In this document: positions 32,742 through 41,018 of the stretch, piece after piece
Numbering within the stretch: the stretch's first letter is position 1
How the letters are laid out: every line of letters starts with the position of its first letter
DNA from: JBGTSJ01 sp041940305
Lineage (GTDB): Bacteria > Planctomycetota > Planctomycetia > Planctomycetales > Planctomycetaceae
Length of the DNA stretch: 64,000 nt
Assembly: GCA_041940305.1 (NCBI GenBank)
Contig: JBGTSJ010000014.1
Coordinates: forward strand, 1-64,000
Direction: 5' to 3'
Made by a program: the position numbers and the translations under genes
The notes under the pieces: model-generated
Database searches by the model: none
Seen by the model: the letters and a program-made list of their open reading frames with translations, nothing else
Told to the model about the DNA's origin: nothing

Positions 32742-34109
32742 CTACCGCAGCGCGGCCGCGAGGGCATCGATCTCGTGGCGAGTCCGCTTCTCTGTCACCG
32801 CGATGAGCAGTCCGTCGGGGGCGGCCGGCTCACACCCGCCGACGCGCGCCAGGTCGGGACCAATCTCGAATCCCGCCGCCGCCGCCTTCTTGATCACGGC
32901 GGAGCCGTCTCGCGCCCCGAGCGTGAACTCCTTGAAGAATGGACGGTCGAACGCCATTTCAAGGCCGGCCACGTCCCGCAACTGCTCGGCCGCATAGTGG
33001 GCCTTGCGGCAGGAAAGTTCCGCGACCTCGCGCAGTCCCTGCGGCCCCAGCAGCGAGAGATACACCGTCGCCCGCAACGCCAGCAGCCCCTGGTTGGTGC
33101 AGATGTTGCTCGTCGCCTTTTCGCGGCGAATGTGCTGTTCGCGCGTCTGCAGGCCAAGGACGTAGCAGCGGCGGCCGTCCCGGTCGCGGGCCTCGCTTAC
33201 AATCCTTCCCGGCATCTTGCGGACATATTCCTGTCGGCAGGCCATCACGCCCAGATAAGGACCGCCATACTGCAGCGGGGTCCCCAACGACTGCCCCTCA
33301 GCGACCGCAATATCTGCACCGTAATCCCCGGGACGCTGCAGCAGGCCCAGGCTGATCGGATCAAAGGAGACGACCGACAATGCACCGTGCTGCCGCGCAA
33401 GCTCGCACAGCGCACGCGCGTCCTCCAGGCAGCCGTAGAAGTTCGGGTGCTGCACGATGAGGCATGCCGTGTGGTCGTTCAGTACCTCGGCCACCCGGTC
33501 GAGATCGGCTGTGCCGTCCGGAGTCGACACGGTGACAATCTCGCAGTCCAGATTGCCCACGTACGTGCTCAGGATCTGCCGGAACTCGGGATTCACCGAC
33601 CCGAGCACGACGATCCGGCCGTGCCGCTCGGTGACGCGCATCGCCATGAAGGCCGCTTCGCTGACGGCTGTACCCCCTTCGTACAGGCTCGCGTTCGAGA
33701 CATCCATGCCGGTCAGCCGGCAGATGAGCGACTGGTATTCAAAGAACGCCTGCAGCGATCCCTGGCTCGCCTCGGGCTGATACGGCGTGTAAGCGGTATA
33801 AAACTCTCCGCGGCCGGCGATTTCATCGACGACTGCCGGAATGAAGTGGTCGTACGCTCCGCCCCCCATGAAACACACCCGGCCGGCTGCCTGATTCTGA
33901 CCGGCCCGTCGTTCCACCTCCGCTTCCAGCTCGATCTCAGTCAGCGCCGGCGGAAGTTTCAGCGGACGGTTCAACCGGACGTCCGATGGAATCTGGTCGA
34001 ACAACTCGTCGATGGATGCGGCCCCGAGCGATTTCAGCATGTCCTGCTGCTGCTCGGGCGTGCTGAAGAGGTAGGCCACGGGCTTTGGAAGGTAGGAGGT
34101 GTGCTGCAA
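32742..34109 (-). CDS. gcvPA: glycine dehydrogenase (decarboxylating) subunit 1
   Basis: The 455-residue N-terminal subunit of the split P-protein, partner of GcvPB. MLKSLGAASIDELFDQIP near the start, CFMGGGAYDHFIPAVVDEIAGRGEFYTAYTPYQPEASQGSLQAFFEYQSLI, and LYEGGTAVSEAAFMAMRV are all family signatures. REKATSNICTNQGLLALRATVYLSLLGPQGL is also conserved. It follows gcvH by 44 bases on the same strand, so the cluster is an operon. gcvT, the fourth component, is not in the window. Confidence 0.95.
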   Translation of the reverse strand: MQHTSYLPKPVAYLFSTPEQQQDMLKSLGAASIDELFDQIPSDVRLNRPLKLPPALTEIELEAEVERRAGQNQAAGRVCFMGGGAYDHFIPAVVDEIAGRGEFYTAYTPYQPEASQGSLQAFFEYQSLICRLTGMDVSNASLYEGGTAVSEAAFMAMRVTERHGRIVVLGSVNPEFRQILSTYVGNLDCEIVTVSTPDGTADLDRVAEVLNDHTACLIVQHPNFYGCLEDARALCELARQHGALSVVSFDPISLGLLQRPGDYGADIAVAEGQSLGTPLQYGGPYLGVMACRQEYVRKMPGRIVSEARDRDGRRCYVLGLQTREQHIRREKATSNICTNQGLLALRATVYLSLLGPQGLREVAELSCRKAHYAAEQLRDVAGLEMAFDRPFFKEFTLGARDGSAVIKKAAAAGFEIGPDLARVGGCEPAAPDGLLIAVTEKRTRHEIDALAAALR

Positions 34110-34153
34110 AGAACGAGCAACGTCGAGTCGAACCGGGCGGAAGCGCCGCTCGG

Positions 34154-34540
34154 CTACTGTGATTCGGCTTCGCAGAATCTCTGATAAGCCTCGTAGTCCA
34201 TCAGGCTGGCAATGCGCGACGGATCCGCCACTTTCAGCCGGATGATCCAGCCCTCTCCAAAAGCGTCGTCCGACAGCGGGGCAAGATCGTTCACCAGCTT
34301 CAAGTTGACCGCCGTGACTTCACCGGCCAGCGGCGCGTACAGGTCGCTCACAGCCTTGACGCTTTCCACTTCGCCGAACGCCTCCCCTTCATTCAGCTGG
34401 CGCCCCACGTCCGGCAACTGGATGAAAACCAGGTCTGTCAACTCGCGGACCGCGAAGTCGCTGATGCCGATCGTGGCCGCATCGCCGTCCAGGTGCACCC
34501 ATTCGTGGGAACTGGCAAACCGAAGCTGTCGGGGATCCAT
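34154..34540 (-). CDS. gcvH: glycine cleavage system H protein
   Basis: GcvH is the lipoylated shuttle of the glycine cleavage system. From ATG 34540 it has 128 residues. The opening FASSHEWVHLDGDAATIGISDFA is standard, and Lys62 in GEVESVKAVSDLYAP is the lipoylation site. EGWIIRLKVADP and the terminal Tyr/Phe region complete the fold. A longer frame to 34636 adds an unconserved basic stretch. It lies 43 bases after rpiB. Confidence 0.95.
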   Translation of the reverse strand: MDPRQLRFASSHEWVHLDGDAATIGISDFAVRELTDLVFIQLPDVGRQLNEGEAFGEVESVKAVSDLYAPLAGEVTAVNLKLVNDLAPLSDDAFGEGWIIRLKVADPSRIASLMDYEAYQRFCEAESQ

Positions 34541-34583
34541 GCCTCTGCGCGTCCTTTCCGGCGATCTCGGGTCCAGGGACTCT

Positions 34584-35063
34584 TCAGGCTTCGGTGACTG
34601 CGGCCGTCTCTCCGCCCGCGGCCAGTTCGCCCTCAATCTGCTCGATCTTCTCCAGCCGCCGCTGATGGCGGCCTCCCTCGAAGGGAGTTTTCAGCCAGAT
34701 CTCGACGATCCGCCCGAGCAGACGTTCACCGAGGAGATCGGCGGAGAGGCACATGACATTGGCGTCGTTGTGGCGGCGGCTCATTTCGGCCGTGACGTCG
34801 TCGTGGCACGTAACCGCGCGGACCCCTGCAAACTTGTTCGCGGCGATGCACATCCCCATCCCCGTTCCGCAGATCAGGATGCCGCGCTCGGCTTCCCCCG
34901 AGGCGACGCAGCGCGCCACCTTGGCCGCGAAATCCGGATAGTCCACGCTGGCTGAGTCCGCAGGTCCGCAGTCGATGCCCGTATGCCCAAGCTCGGCAAG
35001 CTGCGACAGGATCTGCTCCTTCACGCGCACGCCGCGGTGATCACTGGCAACGGCAACCTTCAT
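34584..35063 (-). CDS. rpiB: ribose 5-phosphate isomerase B
   Basis: The 159-residue RpiB/LacAB-family sugar isomerase converts ribose 5-phosphate and ribulose 5-phosphate. MKVAVASDHRGVRVKEQI, the catalytic-cysteine motif CGTGMGMCIAANK, GVRAVTCHDDVTAEMSRRHNDANVMCL and a terminal arm with FEGGRHQRRLEKI all match RpiB. ATG 35063 is the conserved start; the upstream extension to 35174 is basic and unconserved. It lies first of the rpiB-gcvH-gcvPA run. Confidence 0.93.
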   Translation of the reverse strand: MKVAVASDHRGVRVKEQILSQLAELGHTGIDCGPADSASVDYPDFAAKVARCVASGEAERGILICGTGMGMCIAANKFAGVRAVTCHDDVTAEMSRRHNDANVMCLSADLLGERLLGRIVEIWLKTPFEGGRHQRRLEKIEQIEGELAAGGETAAVTEA

Positions 35064-35176
35064 GCTGGTTCGCTTCTTTCTCTGACGGCTGCTGAATTCA
35101 CTCGTGCTGCGATGTCCGCCTGCCGTCCGATCCCCGGGCTGCTGCGCCGGCCGCAAACGGCGGACCGCCTTCATCC

Positions 35177-36280
35177 TTACGGAATTCCGGGAATCGACTC
35201 CACTACAGTTTGCAGGTATTTGCGGATCTGCGCGGCGCAGCGTCGATACTCCTCCGGGCCGAGGCCGATGGGATCGGACACATCCGTCCCGTCGGGAGCC
35301 AGCGTCTGCACGCGCTTCACCATCTCCGGATACTGCTGGAGGATCGCCATTCGATGGGCGACGGTCATCGTGTAAACATGGTCGGACTGGGTGAGCAGGG
35401 CGGGCGTCAGCGGACGGCTGGCATGGGCAGCCAGGCTCGCCCCTTGCTCCTCAAGGAGTTCCACTGCCTCCGGGCTGGCCGGCATCCCCCGGGATGCGGA
35501 CAAGCCGGCCGACAGCACGCGATACCCTCGTTGTTCCAGTTCCTCCTCCCGGCATTGTAAGCGTCCGGCGAGCAGTTTGCGAAAGAGCGCCGCGGCCATC
35601 GGACTGCGGCAGGTGTTCCCGGTGCAGACGAACAGATACGTCTGGCAGGCGGCGCCGTTGACGTCGGCCGCCGTCACGACACCTTCCCTCTCCATCAGCG
35701 TCCGGTCTGGCAGCAGGCGGACGGTCGAAGGACTTCCGGGCTGCGCAGTCGGACCCGCGTCGAGCAGCAGGTCCACGACCTCCAAGAGCCGCGGCGGGCG
35801 ACTAGCCGTCTCCTCCCGCGTCTCTTCCAGGCGAACCATCAGCGGCGCCGGCAGCAGTCGCAGCACGTCGATTGCGACCGGCGCATCGGTCGCCATGATG
35901 CGGAGTTCGTCTCCGTCGGCGAGCGCATTGCGCACATTGTCTGGCAGACGCGCCGACAACCCCGCGCTGCGTGAGCCGGGAACTCGCAGGACGACCGGTC
36001 CCGGCCAGAGACGCCCTGCCAGACGCATCTGGAAATCGCTCAACGGGGGCAGATAATCGCGTGCGGCGTCAATCGACGGGACCAGCAGGAACTCCGGCGG
36101 CCCCGTGACTTTCGCTTTCCGCAGGGCGTCGACTGCCTGAGCATCGATCGCCACGGCGGCAGCGGCATATCCAGTTTCCAGCGGCAGTCCGACGAGTTTT
36201 CCCTCCGCCAGCGCCTGCACGCCGCGATGGATATCGTCGCGCGGATCGGTCGAGTTCAGGAGATCGAGGATCGTGGTCAT
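35177..36280 (-). CDS. fusion of a degenerate YrdC/Sua5 domain with a low-molecular-weight phosphatase
   Basis: The 367-residue protein has two domains. Residues about 15-205 are YrdC/Sua5-like (EGKLVGLPLETGYAAAAVA, RLWPGPVVLRV). The conserved TxTVYGL and KxRP elements are replaced by LETGYAA and KAKVTGPPEF, so threonylcarbamoyl-AMP synthesis is unlikely from this domain as read. Residues about 210-367 are a low-molecular-weight tyrosine phosphatase/arsenate-reductase fold with the intact loop CTGNTCRS (Cys219 nucleophile, Arg225) and a general-acid Asp in DVSDPIGL near residue 339. ATG 36280 begins the domain. It is 113 bases upstream of rpiB. Confidence 0.85.
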   Translation of the reverse strand: MTTILDLLNSTDPRDDIHRGVQALAEGKLVGLPLETGYAAAAVAIDAQAVDALRKAKVTGPPEFLLVPSIDAARDYLPPLSDFQMRLAGRLWPGPVVLRVPGSRSAGLSARLPDNVRNALADGDELRIMATDAPVAIDVLRLLPAPLMVRLEETREETASRPPRLLEVVDLLLDAGPTAQPGSPSTVRLLPDRTLMEREGVVTAADVNGAACQTYLFVCTGNTCRSPMAAALFRKLLAGRLQCREEELEQRGYRVLSAGLSASRGMPASPEAVELLEEQGASLAAHASRPLTPALLTQSDHVYTMTVAHRMAILQQYPEMVKRVQTLAPDGTDVSDPIGLGPEEYRRCAAQIRKYLQTVVESIPGIP

Positions 36281-36443
36281 GAGCGGACCGGAAGAACACT
36301 GCACGCATCCGCCACGCGATCGCACCGGTAGGCAGCGCTGACGTTGCCGTGCCGCAAAAGGTTGAAATGAGAGCGGCCGCAGCGAGTATAAAGGTGCTCT
36401 ATGACCCCATCAAGGAGCGCCGCGACGTTCCGGCAGGGCACGC

Positions 36444-36923
36444 TCAGCCGGCTTCCAGCGGCAGTCTCTCGTACTGACCGGACAGCCGATCCAGCGCGTC
36501 ATGCGCATCCATGTTAAACAGGGCACGACCGCCGGTGCCCCAGCGGCCGCCGGACCAGTGGAACAATGCGCAGGCGTCGCGGATCGTGCCGACCGCCGCG
36601 ACCTCTTCCATGTCGCTCCCCTCCTCAGCCTCAAAGTGGATCTCCACGGATACAAACGCGGTCAACAGTCCTGTTTTCGTATCGCGTCCGAATGTCACGG
36701 CATCCTGCCAGTCGCACTCCAGCCAGCGAAGCCCCTTTGGCTTTCCGCTTTGTGCCGCCAGATCAAAAAACTTTGCTTCGAGCATCTCGCGAACGGTGCG
36801 GAAGTCCCGGATCGCGCGCCGGATCTTCTGCCGGCGTCGCGAGCGCCGCCACTTCAGCGCCAGCGGCACGCCGGCGATCAGCAGCGCGCACACAGTCCCG
36901 ATCGCGACAAAGGGCTCCATCAT
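36444..36923 (-). CDS. membrane-anchored hypothetical protein
   Basis: A 159-residue protein with one N-terminal membrane segment (FVAIGTVCALLIAGVPLAL, about 5-23) followed by a strongly basic stretch (KWRRSRRRQKIRRAI), which suggests the C-terminal part is cytoplasmic. The soluble part (about 45-155) contains WLECDWQDAVTFGRDTKTGLLTAFVSVEIHFEAEEG and a helical tail, so it looks like a real small alpha/beta domain. I do not recognise a family. It is followed downstream by about 160 bases without a gene. Confidence 0.65.
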   Translation of the reverse strand: MMEPFVAIGTVCALLIAGVPLALKWRRSRRRQKIRRAIRDFRTVREMLEAKFFDLAAQSGKPKGLRWLECDWQDAVTFGRDTKTGLLTAFVSVEIHFEAEEGSDMEEVAAVGTIRDACALFHWSGGRWGTGGRALFNMDAHDALDRLSGQYERLPLEAG

Positions 36924-37125
36924 ACTTTGCTCCTCAACTCATCCTAGGCGCAACAGCGACGCAGCGACAAGCGGCAGACTGACACACTTTCGGTCTGCGT
37001 CCCGAGTCCGCACTCTGCGGCGCATTCCTGTAACGGGTGGTGAGCGGCGACTCGGCTGGTGCGGCGATCGAGCGTCGACTCATGCTCGGCATGCCGCATT
37101 CTGCCGGAACCCGTGGAGACCGGAA

Positions 37126-38352
37126 TTAACCGACGAGCTGTCGGACGGGCTCGGCGTCCCGCAACCGGACGGCGACGTCGTTCCCGTCGGCCGTGCGATC
37201 CGCTTCGATGCGCAGCGCACTCAACATCGTGGCGAACAGCTCCGGGAGCGAGACGGGCTGTTCCGCGGGACATTCTCCCCGCGCGTCGCTGGCGCCGATG
37301 ATCTGGCCCCCCGGTACGTTGGCTCCGGCGACCAGCGCCGACCAGCAGTTAGGCCAGTGATCCCGCCCGGCGGCGGCATTGACCTGCGGACTTCGGCCAA
37401 ACTCCCCCGTGGCCACGACCAGCGTGTCTTGCAGCAGACCGGAATCGTGGAGATCGTCCAGCAACGACGCGCAGGCTCGATCGAACTGCGGTCCGATCGT
37501 ATCCCGATAATCGAACACCGTGGCCGGCGCGGCAGACCGATGCCCATGCGCATCGAAAGTCACCTCGCCGTGCAGTCGCGGACACAGATTGACAATCACG
37601 ACCCGCGCGCCGGATTCGACCATCCGTTCGGCCTGCCACAGCAGACGGCCGAAACGCGACTCGCCGTAGCGCTCCCGGACAGAGAGCGGTTCGCTCGTAA
37701 ACGCTTCATGGATCGACTGGTCCGCTCGGGCGATGCCGTCTGGCTCACTTCCCGCAGCAACGTCATCCTCGCCGTCGTCCACGACAAACGGGGCGTATTC
37801 ATCACCCAGCCAGCCGCAACCCATGCCGGTGTCGGCACACGTGCCGGTCCGCGAGACGTCGCCCGGCACGAGCGCATAGGCGGGGGCGCGTCCTCGAGGA
37901 CCCAGCATGCGTGAGGCGATGGCGCCGAGACTGGCGGTCCGTGCTGTTCGTGACGTCAGTCGTCCGGAGCAGAGCAACTGCAGTCCCGCCTCGTGAGTGG
38001 GCGCGGCCTCGTGATACAGCGACCGAATCACGGAGAATCGGTCGGCGCGTCCCGCGAGCAGCGGCAAACCCTCACCAAAGCAAACTCCCGGGACGGCGGT
38101 CTGGATCGCGCGCAGAGGACCGCGGATGAAGTTGGGGGCGCCCGGCTTCGGGTCAAACGTCTCCAGTTGGCTGGGGCCGCCGTTCATGACGACCAGGATG
38201 ACCGATCGCGGTCCGCTTCGCTCCTGGGCCCGCAGCACCGCCGCGCGCTCGGCCACCGAGAGTCCGACCATTGTCAGGCTGCCGGCGGCGAGAAAATCCC
38301 GCCGCGACACCCACCTGCGGCCGCGACCGTCGTTCTTTGAGTCAGTGACCAT
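37126..38352 (-). CDS. DUF1501 Tat-exported protein
   Basis: The 408-residue product starts with a twin-arginine signal (SRRDFLAAGSLTMVGLS). DUF1501 (sulfatase-like alkaline-phosphatase fold) features follow: SVILVVMNGGPSQLETFDPKPGAP, DRFSVIRSLYHEAAPTHEAGLQLL, and DTLVVATGEFGRSPQVNAAAGRDHWPNCWSALVAGA. DUF1501 genes often pair with DUF1549/1553 cytochromes in this phylum; here no such partner is adjacent. ATG 38352 is preferred over 38376 because it lies nearer the Tat signal. It is probably exported; no substrate is known. Confidence 0.9.
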   Translation of the reverse strand: MVTDSKNDGRGRRWVSRRDFLAAGSLTMVGLSVAERAAVLRAQERSGPRSVILVVMNGGPSQLETFDPKPGAPNFIRGPLRAIQTAVPGVCFGEGLPLLAGRADRFSVIRSLYHEAAPTHEAGLQLLCSGRLTSRTARTASLGAIASRMLGPRGRAPAYALVPGDVSRTGTCADTGMGCGWLGDEYAPFVVDDGEDDVAAGSEPDGIARADQSIHEAFTSEPLSVRERYGESRFGRLLWQAERMVESGARVVIVNLCPRLHGEVTFDAHGHRSAAPATVFDYRDTIGPQFDRACASLLDDLHDSGLLQDTLVVATGEFGRSPQVNAAAGRDHWPNCWSALVAGANVPGGQIIGASDARGECPAEQPVSLPELFATMLSALRIEADRTADGNDVAVRLRDAEPVRQLVG

Positions 38353-38373
38353 GCAGATGATCAATATACAAAA

Positions 38374-38411
38374 CAAAACCGGGACGGCCCACGTCGGCGG
38401 ACTGTCCCGGT
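38374..38411 (-). terminator. intrinsic terminator of the YTV protein gene
   Basis: Perfect 8-base arms (38378-38385 and 38404-38411) are followed on the minus strand by a TTTTGTTTTG tail. It sits about 75 bases after the stop at 38485. Confidence 0.75.
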
Positions 38412-38484
38412 CGCGATGATGCCGAGCGGACCTCCGGGTCCGCAGTGATTCCGCTCCATCCTCCCGACAGATTCGGCAGGCCGT

Positions 38485-39951
38485 TCAGGCGTCGGTGTCG
38501 CCCGGCGCGAAGAACGTCGGGCCGAATTCGGTCGGCTCCGCCGGCGGCTCCTCGGTCGCAGCGCCCGGCTGCTCCTCTTCCATCACCGGTTCCTCATCGG
38601 CCGGAGTGGGCAGCGGATCCTTGCGGGTCTCGATCGTGGTGGAGTCCGACTCCGGCTCAACCGGATTCTGCGTCTCGTAGGTCTGGTTCGGAAGCTCGCT
38701 GGGAGTTGTCACGCCGCACGAACTGCAGGACGAAGACGTCTGGCAGTTGCCGTCGGTGCAACAGACCTCCACCGGAACCAGCCGGCAGACTTCGTACTCG
38801 ACCTGGCGCGGGACGCAGGTGGCGACCATCTTGGTATAGGTGTACGGCTCCTCGCGGGTCACGCACCGCGCCACCTTGTGGGTCACCGTGTAGGGCAGCT
38901 GACGAGTCACGCAGTGCGGCACTTTGCAGGTCCGCGTTTCGCAGACCATCTTGCAGGTCCGCACCGGGATCCGGCAGGTGCGCGTCTCACACTCCATCCG
39001 GCACACGCGGTAAGGAATCTGCTGCGTCCGGGTCTCATTGACCCACTGACAGGTGCGGTACGGCACCTTCTCGCAGACGACTTCCGGGACGATCCGGCAG
39101 ACCTGCACCGGCACGCGCTCGACGATCGTCTCCGGCACGTGGCGGCACACCTGCACCGGGCACACCTGCCTCACCACCTGCGGCTGATAGGTCGTGCAGG
39201 GGACCTGGCACTCCACGACCTGCGGGCACCACTGCCTGTGGCAGGTCGTGAAGCCCGGGCACTGCACCATGCACCACTGCGGGCGGCCGCACGGATCGCA
39301 CACCAGCCGCGGCACCGTCGGGCCGGGGTGATACACCTGCCGCGTCGTCCACTGCCCGGTGACCTTCTTGACGGTGCGGTATGTCGTCACAGGCCGCATG
39401 ACCGTGTAGCAGCGCTCCTGGTTGACAGTTTCAACCACCTGCCGCACGACGGTCCGCCGGCACTCCCGCTCGATCGTTTCGGTGACAGGACGATAGACCG
39501 TGCGCTTCACTTCCCGTTCGCAGTCGGTCCACACCGGCCGCGACACCTGATAGGAGCACTCGCGATAAGCCGTCTCCCACACCGGCCGCTGCACCTGGTA
39601 CTGCTCCTCGCGGAAACTCTCCTCCCAGACGGGCCGCTGCACCTGGTACTGCACTTCGCGCTCGGCCGTCTCGACGACCGTGCGATAGCACGTTCGCTCG
39701 ACGTCTTCGTACACGGTGTCATACACCGTTCGCGAACACGTGACTTCCTGCGGCTGATAGCAGGTCTCATACACCGTGCGGTAGCACGTCTCGCGTTCGA
39801 CGCGGCAGGCGGTGTAGCACGACGTGGGGGCGCAGCACTGCGTCGGGCAACAGTTGTAACTGCTCGCGCAGCAACCCCAGTTGGCCGACGCCGTGCCACC
39901 CAGGCACAGCAGGGCCGCCCCCAACAGGGCGGCAGTCGTCACAGGTCTCAT
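38485..39951 (-). CDS. cysteine-rich YTV-domain surface protein
   Basis: The 488-residue protein has a clear signal peptide (about 1-23) and then many cysteines in repeats such as YRTVYETCY, QYQVQRPVWE and RVCRMECETRTC. This is the YTV (PF07639) repeat type found in proteins of planctomycete cell envelopes; Rhodopirellula YTV proteins were found in cell-wall preparations. The repeats run from about residue 50 to 400. A Ser-rich and then Pro/Glu-rich acidic tail (about 405-488) follows. Dense disulfides and Tyr-Val-rich strands suggest a rigid extracellular layer. It is likely one of several paralogues. ATG 39951 has an AGGAGA ribosome site. Confidence 0.9.
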   Translation of the reverse strand: MRPVTTAALLGAALLCLGGTASANWGCCASSYNCCPTQCCAPTSCYTACRVERETCYRTVYETCYQPQEVTCSRTVYDTVYEDVERTCYRTVVETAEREVQYQVQRPVWEESFREEQYQVQRPVWETAYRECSYQVSRPVWTDCEREVKRTVYRPVTETIERECRRTVVRQVVETVNQERCYTVMRPVTTYRTVKKVTGQWTTRQVYHPGPTVPRLVCDPCGRPQWCMVQCPGFTTCHRQWCPQVVECQVPCTTYQPQVVRQVCPVQVCRHVPETIVERVPVQVCRIVPEVVCEKVPYRTCQWVNETRTQQIPYRVCRMECETRTCRIPVRTCKMVCETRTCKVPHCVTRQLPYTVTHKVARCVTREEPYTYTKMVATCVPRQVEYEVCRLVPVEVCCTDGNCQTSSSCSSCGVTTPSELPNQTYETQNPVEPESDSTTIETRKDPLPTPADEEPVMEEEQPGAATEEPPAEPTEFGPTFFAPGDTDA

Positions 39952-40427
39952 GGGCGCGTCTCCTGGTTTCTAACTCAAAGTCGGTGCATCAAGGTTGTCT
40001 GGTGCTGCCCCCACATCCCGAACGATCGATCATGCTGTCATGAGCGCTCTAAGGAGGCAAACAAAAACCAGTCGCAATCGCATCACATGGAGCAATCCAA
40101 ATTCGACAATGCGTGTTATCCCTCAAACATAGACCGCGCGACCGGCGGAACTAAGGCAGACAGGGGGGACCTTGCCGTTTGGCGAGAGATTGACGGCCAC
40201 GCTCCCGAACAATCGGCAGCGTTTAACAGGTCCGGCAGCGTGAGGATGGTCAACGTCGCGCATCTGCCGGCCGATAATCTCGCCCTGGTTCATCCTTCCA
40301 CCCACTCACCCAGACATCCCCGATCCCGGCGCAGGCGGGAAAATCATCAAATCCATCAGTCCGCCGCACGAACAACAAGCAGCGACTCTGATACGCTTCA
40401 AGCACCCGGCATGCCGCAGGCCCCACG
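39952..40427. other. divergent intergenic region between YTV and TM2 genes
   Basis: About 476 bases between divergent genes should hold both promoters. I searched for -24/-12 and -35/-10 pairs and found no convincing match. It is more AT-rich in its left half (39970-40110). No gene is supported. Confidence 0.45.
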
Positions 40428-40874
40428 ATGTCCGCAACCGTTTCCGCACCCCGCTCCTCCGACACCCACAGCCTCATCGTGGGATACCTCTGCTGGATCT
40501 TCGGCTTCCTCGGGATGCACCGCTTCTACTACGGCAAGCAGATCACCGGCACCATCTGGTTCTTCACCGGCGGCCTGCTGCTCGTCGGCTGGATCGTCGA
40601 CCTCTTCCTGATGCCGCGGCTGCTGGCCCAGGCTGAGCGCCGCTTCGTCCCCGGCCCCATCGATTACACCGTCGCGTGGCTGCTGCTCACGTTCCTCGGC
40701 CTCTTCGGCATTCACCGGTTCTATCTTGGCAAGTGGATCACCGGCCTCATCTGGCTCGTCACCGGCGGCCTGTTCGGCATCGGCTGGCTCTACGACCTCT
40801 GGACCATGAACGAGCAGGTCAGCGACCTCAACCAGCAGATCGGCACGGCCGGTGCGCCGGGTCTGCGCGGCTGA
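40428..40874 (+). CDS. TM2-domain membrane protein with two TM2 units
   Basis: The 148-residue protein holds two TM2 units: residues about 15-62 (GYLCWIFGFLGMHRFYYGKQITG) and about 82-128 (LLTFLGLFGIHRFYLGKWITG). Each has two membrane helices around the conserved GxHRFYxGK turn. TM2 proteins have no single defined bacterial function. A short charged tail with MNEQVSDLNQQI follows. The doubled TM2 arrangement is less common than a single copy and suggests internal duplication. Confidence 0.85.
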   Translation: MSATVSAPRSSDTHSLIVGYLCWIFGFLGMHRFYYGKQITGTIWFFTGGLLLVGWIVDLFLMPRLLAQAERRFVPGPIDYTVAWLLLTFLGLFGIHRFYLGKWITGLIWLVTGGLFGIGWLYDLWTMNEQVSDLNQQIGTAGAPGLRG

Positions 40875-41018
40875 AGGTGCGGTTCGATCCGGCGCCCCAG
40901 TTTTCTGAGGCAGCGTCACCGGCCAGACAGCTCGCTGCGATGCTCGGGCGTCAGAGCGGCGATCTCCCGCTACACTGAGCACCTGACCGCGAAACGTGAC
41001 GCGGTCGCGCCACTGCGG

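Noticed and set aside
35064..35176. Glycine riboswitch before the rpiB-gcvH-gcvPA run
   Set aside because: The upstream region is short and shows no tandem aptamer-like pattern.
38900..39800. Tandem repeats in the YTV gene as a possible DNA repeat element
   Set aside because: The similarity is at protein level (repeated Tyr/Cys/Val units), with degenerate codons, so it reflects the protein repeats rather than a mobile DNA repeat.
38878..40611. 577-codon plus-strand open frame opposite the YTV gene
   Set aside because: Its sequence is His/Arg/Leu-rich with no recognisable motif and lies antisense to a gene with a clear signal peptide and repeats. It comes from the GC-rich repeats of that gene.
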